Below, one piece after another: positions 57,901-64,000 of a stretch of DNA of 64,000 nucleotides. This DNA comes from Apostichopus japonicus (Eukaryota; Echinodermata; Holothuroidea; Aspidochirotida; Stichopodidae): positions 16,916,265-16,980,264 of the forward strand of contig NC_092573.1 of the NCBI RefSeq assembly GCF_037975245.1, read 5' to 3'. Under the pieces are notes generated by a model, which ran no database searches, was not told where the DNA came from, and saw nothing but the letters and a program-made list of their open reading frames with translations. How positions within the stretch are numbered: position 1 is the stretch's first letter; each line of letters opens with the position of its first letter. Both the position numbers and the translations under genes were made by a program.

Positions 57901-60172
57901 TACTTGCTTAACCAGAGTGTTTAATAAGTTTGTGAAGTGAGGGTCAGTGGTACCAAAGTATCGAAAAAAAGTTGATGGGGACTTTAAAAGGCGGTCCTGG
58001 GAGCAGGAATGGGTGACAATTCACACCCCTGCCTCTTTACCCTCTGAACAATTATCGAAAACAGAAGGCTTGAAGAAAGCCGGTGTTCATCCATGATCTA
58101 TCACGGATAAGGTCTCAAATAAGCTACTGTAAAGCTTCCTGATCCTTGGGTAACTAAACTAAACTAATAATTAGCCAGAGTGAATACTGTTATGCTCGAA
58201 AACTAATAGGGTATTAAAGTGGTCGCAATCCCCGCCCCTACCCATAACGCCCCTGGTAGCTTTCCTTTACCTTTTTCCGTATACGAGACGCTCGAACGAT
58301 TCAGAACAGATGGTAAGGCTAGAGTTACCCATGAAAGAGAGGAAGGGAGATGGGGGAAGGGAGGTAGGGTAAGTGCGACCGTGTGATTAGTTCGAAGTTT
58401 TTCAGCCATTTTATTGCGCTTTTATATAGGCTCCATACAGTCTGATGATATAATAAATAATATTAAACTTATCATAGTTTATATTATTTATTATTTTTAT
58501 TTATCATCAAATTTTATTACATATCATATGTTTTGTCCCCGGAGAAATTACTCTACCACTCAATCCTCCCCACCGTAACCATAATTCTGTACTACGAATA
58601 CATGTTTGTATTTCTCCTTAAGGGAAGTTTTGCTTATTTCAACGTTAAGGAGAAATACAAGAAACCTGTATCTAATTAGAAATGCACATTTTGACTGTCA
58701 CATTAACATAGCTTTTGTAGTAAGTAATCAATGTAGCCTTCAAGCAGATAACTATACTCAGTTGCTTACTTGCTTAACCAGAGTGTTTAATAAGTTTGTG
58801 AAGTGAGGGTCAGTGGTACCAAAGTATCGAAAAAAAGTTGATGGGGACTTTAAAAGGCGGTCCTGGGAGCAGGAATGGGTGACAATTCACACCCCTGCCT
58901 CTTTACCCTCTGAACAATTATCGAAAACAGAAGGCTTGAAGAAAGCCGGTGTTCATCCATGATCTATCACGGATAAGGTCTCAAATAAGCTACTGTAAAG
59001 CTTCCTGATCCTTGGGTAACTAAACTAAACTAATAATTAGCCAGAGTGAATACTGTTATGCTCGAAAACTAATAGGGTATTAAAGTGGTCGCAATCCCCG
59101 CCCCTACCCATAACGCCCCTGGTAGCTTTCCTTTACCTTTTTCCGTATACGAGACGCTCGAACGATTCAGAACAGATGGTTGGGCTAGAGTTACCCATGA
59201 AAGAGAGGAAGGGAGATGGGGGAAGGGAGGTAGGGTAAGTGCGACCGTGTGATTAGTTCGAAGTTTTTCAGCCATTTTATTGCGCTTTTATATAGGCTCC
59301 TTACAGTCTGATGATATAATAAATAATATTAAACTTATCATAGTTTATATTATTTATTATTTTCATTTATCATCAAATTTTATTACATCTCATATGTTTT
59401 GTCCCCGGAGAAATTACTCTACCACTCAATCCTCCCCACCGTAACCATAATTCTGTACTACGAATACATGTTTGTATTTCTCCTTAAGGGAAGTTTTGCT
59501 TATTTCAACGTTAAGGAGAAATACAAGAATCCTGTATCTAATTAGAAATGCAAATTTTGACTGTCACATTAACATAGCTTTTGTAGTAAGTAATCAATGT
59601 AGCCTTCAAGCAGATAACTATACTCAGTTGCTTACTTGCTTAACCAGAGTGTTTAATAAGTTTGTGAAGTGAGGGTCAGTGGTTCCAAAGTATCGAAAAA
59701 AAGTTGATGGGGACTTTAAAAGGCGGTCCTGGGAGCAGGAATGGGTGACAATTCACACCCCTGCCTCTTTACCCTCTGAACATTTATCGAAAACAGAAGG
59801 CTTGAAGAAAGCCGGTGTTCATCCATGATCTATCACGGATAAGGTCTCAATTAAGCTACTGTAAAGCTTCCTGATCCTTGGGTAACTAAACTAAACTAAT
59901 AATTAGCCAGAGTGAATACTGTTATGCTCGAAAACTAATAGGGTATTAAAGTGGTCGCAATCCCCGCCCCTACCCATAACGCCCCTGGTAGCTTTCCTTT
60001 ACCTATTTCCGTATACGAGACGCTCGAACGATTCAGAACAGATGGTAAGGCTAGAGTTACCCATGAAAGAGAGGAAGGGAGATGGGGGAAGGGAGGTAGG
60101 GTAAGTGCGACCGTGTGATTAGTTCGAAGTTTTTCAGCCATTTTATTGCGCTTTTATATAGGCTCCTTACAG
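54985..60172 (+). repeat. Six-monomer higher-order unit, copy 2 (5,188 bp)
   Basis: Monomers 7-12 repeat the series of monomers 1-6 in order, with only scattered single-base differences, for example CTTGGAGTAAG for CTTGAAGTAAG near 55484 and AACTTGTATC for AACCTGTATC near 56932. Confidence 0.9.
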
Positions 60173-63100
60173 TCTGATGATATAATAAATAATATTAAAC
60201 TTATCATAGTTTATATTATTTATTATTTTTATTTATCATCAAATTTTATTACATATCATATGTTTTGTCCCCGGAGAAATTACTCTACCACTCAATCCTC
60301 CCCACCGTAACCATAATTCTGTACTACGAATACATGTTTGTATTTCTCCTTAAGGGAAGTTTTGCTTATTTCAACGTTAAGGAGAAATACAAGAAACCTG
60401 TATCTAAATACAAATGCAAATTTTGACTGTTACATTAATATAACCTTGTAGTAAATAGTCTATGTAGCCTTAAAGCAGATAACTATACTCAGTTGTTTAC
60501 TTGCTTAACCAGAGTGATTACTAAGTTTGTGAAGTGAGGGTCAGTGGTACCAAAGTATCGAAAAAAAAGTTGATGGGGTCTTTAAAAGGCGGTCCTGGGA
60601 GCAGGAATGGGTGACAATTCACACCCCTGCCTCTTTACCCTCTGAACATTTATCGAAAACAGAAGGCTTGAAGAAAGCCGGTGTTCATCCATGATCTATC
60701 ACGGATAAGGTCTCAATTAAGCTACTGTAAAGCTTCCTGATCCTTGGGTAACTAAACTAAACTAATAATTAGCCAGAGTGAATACTGTTATGCTCGAAAA
60801 CTAATAGGGTATTAAAGTGGTCGCAATCCCCGCCCCTACCCATAACGCCCCTGGTAGCTTTCCTTTACCTTTTTCCGTATACGAGACGCTCGAACGATTC
60901 AGAACAGATGGTTGGGCTAGAGTTACCCATGAAAGAGAGGAAGGGAGATGGGGGAAGGGAGGTAGGGTAAGTGCGACCGTGTGATTAGTTCGAAGTTTTT
61001 CAGCCATTTTATTGCGCTTTTATATAGGCTCCTTAAAGTCTGATGATATAATAAATAATATTTAACTTATCATAGTTTATATTATTTATTATTTTCATTT
61101 ATCATCAAATTTTATTACATATCATATGTTTTGTCCCCGGAGAAATTACTCTACCACTCAATCCTCCCCACCGTAACCATAATTCTGTACTACGAATACA
61201 TGTTTGTATTTCTCCTTAAGGGAAGTTTTGCTTATTTCAACGTTAAGGAGAAATACAAGAAACCTGTATCTAAATACAAATGCAAATTTTGACTGTTACA
61301 TTAATATAACCTTGTAGTAAATAGTCTATGTAGCCTTAAAGCAGATAACTATACTCAGTTGTTTACTTGCTTAACCAGAGTGATTACTAAGTTTGTGAAG
61401 TGAGGGTCAGTGGTACCAAAGTATCGAAAAAAAAGTTGATGGGGTCTTTAAAAGGCGGTCCTGGGAGCAGGAATGGGAGAGAATTCACACCCCTGCCTCT
61501 TTACCCTCTGAACAATTATCGAAATTAGTAGGCTTGAAGAAAGCCGGTGTTCATCCATGATCTATCACGGATAGGGTCTCAAATAAGCTACTGTAAAGCT
61601 TCCTGATCCTTGGGTAACTAAACTAAACTAATAATTAGCCAGAGTGAATACTGTTATGCTCGAAAACTAATAGGGTATTAAAGTGGTCGCAATCCCCGCC
61701 CCTACCCATAACGCCCCTGGTAGCTTTCCTTTACCTTTTTTCCGTATACGAGACGCTCGAACGATTCAGAACAGATGGTAAGGCTAGAGTTACCCATGAA
61801 AGAGAGGAAGGGAGATGGGGGAAGGGAGGTAGGGTAAGTGCGACCGTGTGATTAGTTCGAAGTTTTTCAGCCATTTTATTGCGCTTTTATATAGGCTCCT
61901 TAAAGTCTGATGATATAATAAATAATATTTAACTTATCATAGTTTATATTATTTATTATTTTCATTTATCATCAAATTTTATTACATATCATATGTTTTG
62001 TCCCCGGAGAAATTACTCTACCACTCAATCCTCCCCACCGTAACCATAATTCTGTACTACGAATACATGTTTGTATTTCTCCTTAAGGGAAGTTTTGCTT
62101 ATTTCAACGTTAAGGAGAAATACAAGAAACCTGTATCTAATTAGAAATGCACATTTTGACTGTCACATTAACATAGCTTTTGTAGTAAGTAATCAATGTA
62201 GCCTTCAAGCAGATAACTATACTCAGTTGCTTACTTGCTTAACCAGAGTGTTTAATAAGTTTGTGAAGTGAGGGTCAGTGGTACCAAAGTATCGAAAAAA
62301 AGTTGATGGGGACTTTAAAAGGCGGTCCTGGGAGCAGGAATGGGTGACAATTCACACCCCTGCCTCTTTACCCTCTGAACAATTATCGAAAACAGAAGGC
62401 TTGAAGAAAGCCGGTGTTCATCCATGATCTATCACGGATAAGGTCTCAAATAAGCTACTGTAAAGCTTCCTGATCCTTGGGTAACTAAACTAAACTAATA
62501 ATTAGCCAGAGTGAATACTGTTATGCTCGAAAACTAATAGGGTATTAAAGTGGTCGCAATCCCCGCCCCTACCCATAACGCCCCTGGTAGCTTTCCTTTA
62601 CCTTTTTCCGTATACGAGACGCTCGAACGATTCAGAACAGATGGTTGGGCTAGAGTTACCCATGAAAGAGAGGAAGGGAGATGGGGGAAGGGAGGTAGGG
62701 TAAGTGCGACCGTGTGATTAGTTCGAAGTTTTTCAGCCATTTTATTGCGCTTTTATATAGGCTCCTTACAGTCTGATGATATAATAAATAATATTAAACT
62801 TATCATAGTTTATATTATTTATTATTTTTATTTATCATCAAATTTTATTACATATCATATGTTTTGTCCCCGGAGAAATTACTCTACCACTCAATCCTCC
62901 CCACCGTAACCATAATTCTGTACTACGAATACATGTTTGTATTTCTCCTTAAGGGAAGTTTTGCTTATTTCAACGTTAAGGAGAAATACAAGAAACCTGT
63001 ATCTAATTAGAAATACAAATTTTGACTGTTACATTAACATAGCTTTTGTAGTAAGTAATCAATGTAGCCTTCAAGCAGATAACTATACTCAGTTGCTTAC

Positions 63101-64000
63101 TTGCTTAACCAGAGTGTTTAATAAGTTTGTGAAGTGAGGGTCAGTGGTTCCAAAGTATCGAAAAAAAGTTGATGGGGACTTTAAAAGGCGGTCCTGGGAG
63201 CAGGAATGGGTGACAATTCACACCCCTGCCTCTTTACCCTCTGAACATTTATCGAAAACAGAAGGCTTGAAGAAAGCCGGTGTTCATCCATGATCTATCA
63301 CGGATAAGGTCTCAATTAAGCTACTGTAAAGCTTCCTGATCCTTGGGTAACTAAACTAAACTAATAATTAGCCAGAGTGAATACTGTTATGCTCGAAAAC
63401 TAATAGGGTATTAAAGTGGTCGCAATCCCCGCCCCTACCCATAACGCCCCTGGTAGCTTTCCTTTACCTATTTCCGTATACGAGACGCTCGAACGATTCA
63501 GAACAGATGGTAAGGCTAGAGTTACCCATGAAAGAGAGGAAGGGAGATGGGGGAAGGGAGGTAGGGTAAGTGCGACCGTGTGATTAGTTCGAAGTTTTTC
63601 AGCCATTTTTTTGCGCTTTTATATAGGCTCCATACAGTCTGATGATATAATAAATAATATTAAACTTATCATAGTTTATATTATTTTTATTTATCATCAA
63701 ATTTTATTACATATCATATGTTTTGTCCCCGGAGAAATTACTCTACCACTCAATCCTCCCCACCGTAACCATAATTCTGTACTACGAATACATGTTTGTA
63801 TTTCTCCTTAAGGGAAGTTTTGCTTATTTCAACGTTAAGGAGAAATACAAGAAACCTGTATCTAAATACAAATGCAAATTTTGACTGTTACATTAATATA
63901 ACCTTGTAGTAAATAGTCTATGTAGCCTTAAAGCAGATAACTATACTCAGTTGTTTACTTGCTTAACCAGAGTGATTACTAAGTTTGTGAAGTGAGGGTC
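60173..64000 (+). repeat. Rearranged satellite monomers 13-17
   Basis: Here the six-monomer order breaks. Monomer 13 begins like type 3 (GTATCTAAATACAAATG) but ends like type 6 (GAACATTTATCG, CTCAATTAAG). Monomer 14 is again type 3-like, monomer 15 resembles type 4/5, monomer 16 starts like type 5 and ends like type 6, and monomer 17 is type 3-like with a short deletion in its AT-rich part (near 63685). The chimeras indicate unequal exchange or conversion between monomers. Confidence 0.8.

Larger units (their letters stand above)
49775..64000 (+). repeat. Satellite array, 866-bp monomer, 17 copies, continues beyond window
   Basis: The landmark TCTGATGATATAATAAAT occurs at 49797, 50663, 51521, 52387, 53253, 54119, 54985, 55851, 56709, 57575, 58441, 59307, 60173, 61039, 61906, 62772 and 63638. 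Spacing is 866 bp, with 858 after the second and eighth copies and 867 once. Each monomer contains a stretch of AT-rich inverted repeats, the stem TTGTATTTCTCCTTAA / TTAAGGAGAAATACAA, a short (AACTA)n run, a purine-rich GAGGAAGGGAGATGGGGGAA tract and a GCAGG...CCTGC hairpin. I found no snRNA, 5S rRNA or tRNA in the monomer. Confidence 0.97.

Noticed and set aside
50828-63137. Plus-strand 66-codon frame ('YFSLREVLLISTLRRN') in the 866-bp monomers
   Set aside because: It begins with TTG, not ATG, overlaps the conserved stem-loop, and follows monomer copying; no evidence that it is coding.
49797-64000. Hidden 5S rRNA, snRNA or histone gene cluster in the 866-bp unit
   Set aside because: I looked for recognisable motifs of these families in the monomer and found none.

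Overview
The window looks like intergenic and intronic DNA from an animal nuclear genome. It is AT-rich, has no long open reading frames, and carries microsatellites, tRNA-derived SINEs, decayed LINE and Mutator-like transposase sequence, MITE-like and fold-back elements, and two large satellite arrays. The mix of elements (a SINE with a conserved 'CTTGGGCAAGGCGC' core, a metazoan Mutator-like transposase of the PF20700 type, and a TTAA-flanked MITE) suggests a marine invertebrate, perhaps an echinoderm. That placement is inference; no gene here fixes the species. Nothing supports bacterial genes, operons or CRISPR.

Layout. 0-10 kb: mostly unassigned DNA with a possible internal exon (1794-1927), a dead Mutator-like transposase on the minus strand (2530-3293), a GGTTCCTTGC hairpin repeat (4124-4190), a G-quadruplex-prone tract (5580-5628), a long TA tract (5758-5831) and a scattered TTACAGCGTGAC motif (6.9-7.75 kb). 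10.5-12.8 kb: a degenerate tandem repeat of about 210-330 bp per unit, with a full-length-looking SINE inserted in it (11139-11518). 13-20 kb: unassigned DNA with a doubled NRF-1-like motif, a nuclear-receptor half-site cluster, an unrecognised ORF pair and a dispersed direct-repeat pair. 20.34-20.95 kb: a MITE with TTAA target sites. 21.7-23.0 kb: a fold-back element with arms of about 240 bp. 26.86-27.78 kb: a 145-bp tandem repeat followed by a minisatellite. 29.83-30.65 kb: a decayed non-LTR retrotransposon reverse transcriptase.

30.8-33.8 kb holds the only convincing host-gene-like signal: three plus-strand exon-like blocks with good splice sites, ending in a stop at 33787-33789. As written, the reading frame is broken in the middle block. 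An element with GGTTCCTTGCTG terminal inverted repeats and three internal copies of a 300-bp unit sits in its first intron, and a 27-bp-stem hairpin lies just upstream of the second exon.

33.8-46.6 kb is a satellite of about 195 copies of a 65-bp monomer, starting roughly 35 bp after that stop codon. Every typical monomer has a KpnI site and an AATAAA hexamer. Most of the array is a tandem duplication of a 5,895-bp block. The array begins with one monomer in inverted orientation. 49.77-64.0 kb is a second satellite with an 866-bp monomer (17 copies seen, running off the window). It has a 6-monomer, 5,188-bp higher-order unit present twice and then a run of chimeric monomers. Its left edge abuts a tRNA-Val-like SINE fragment. 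The two near-identical 5-6 kb tandem duplications could be real recent amplification or assembly artefacts.
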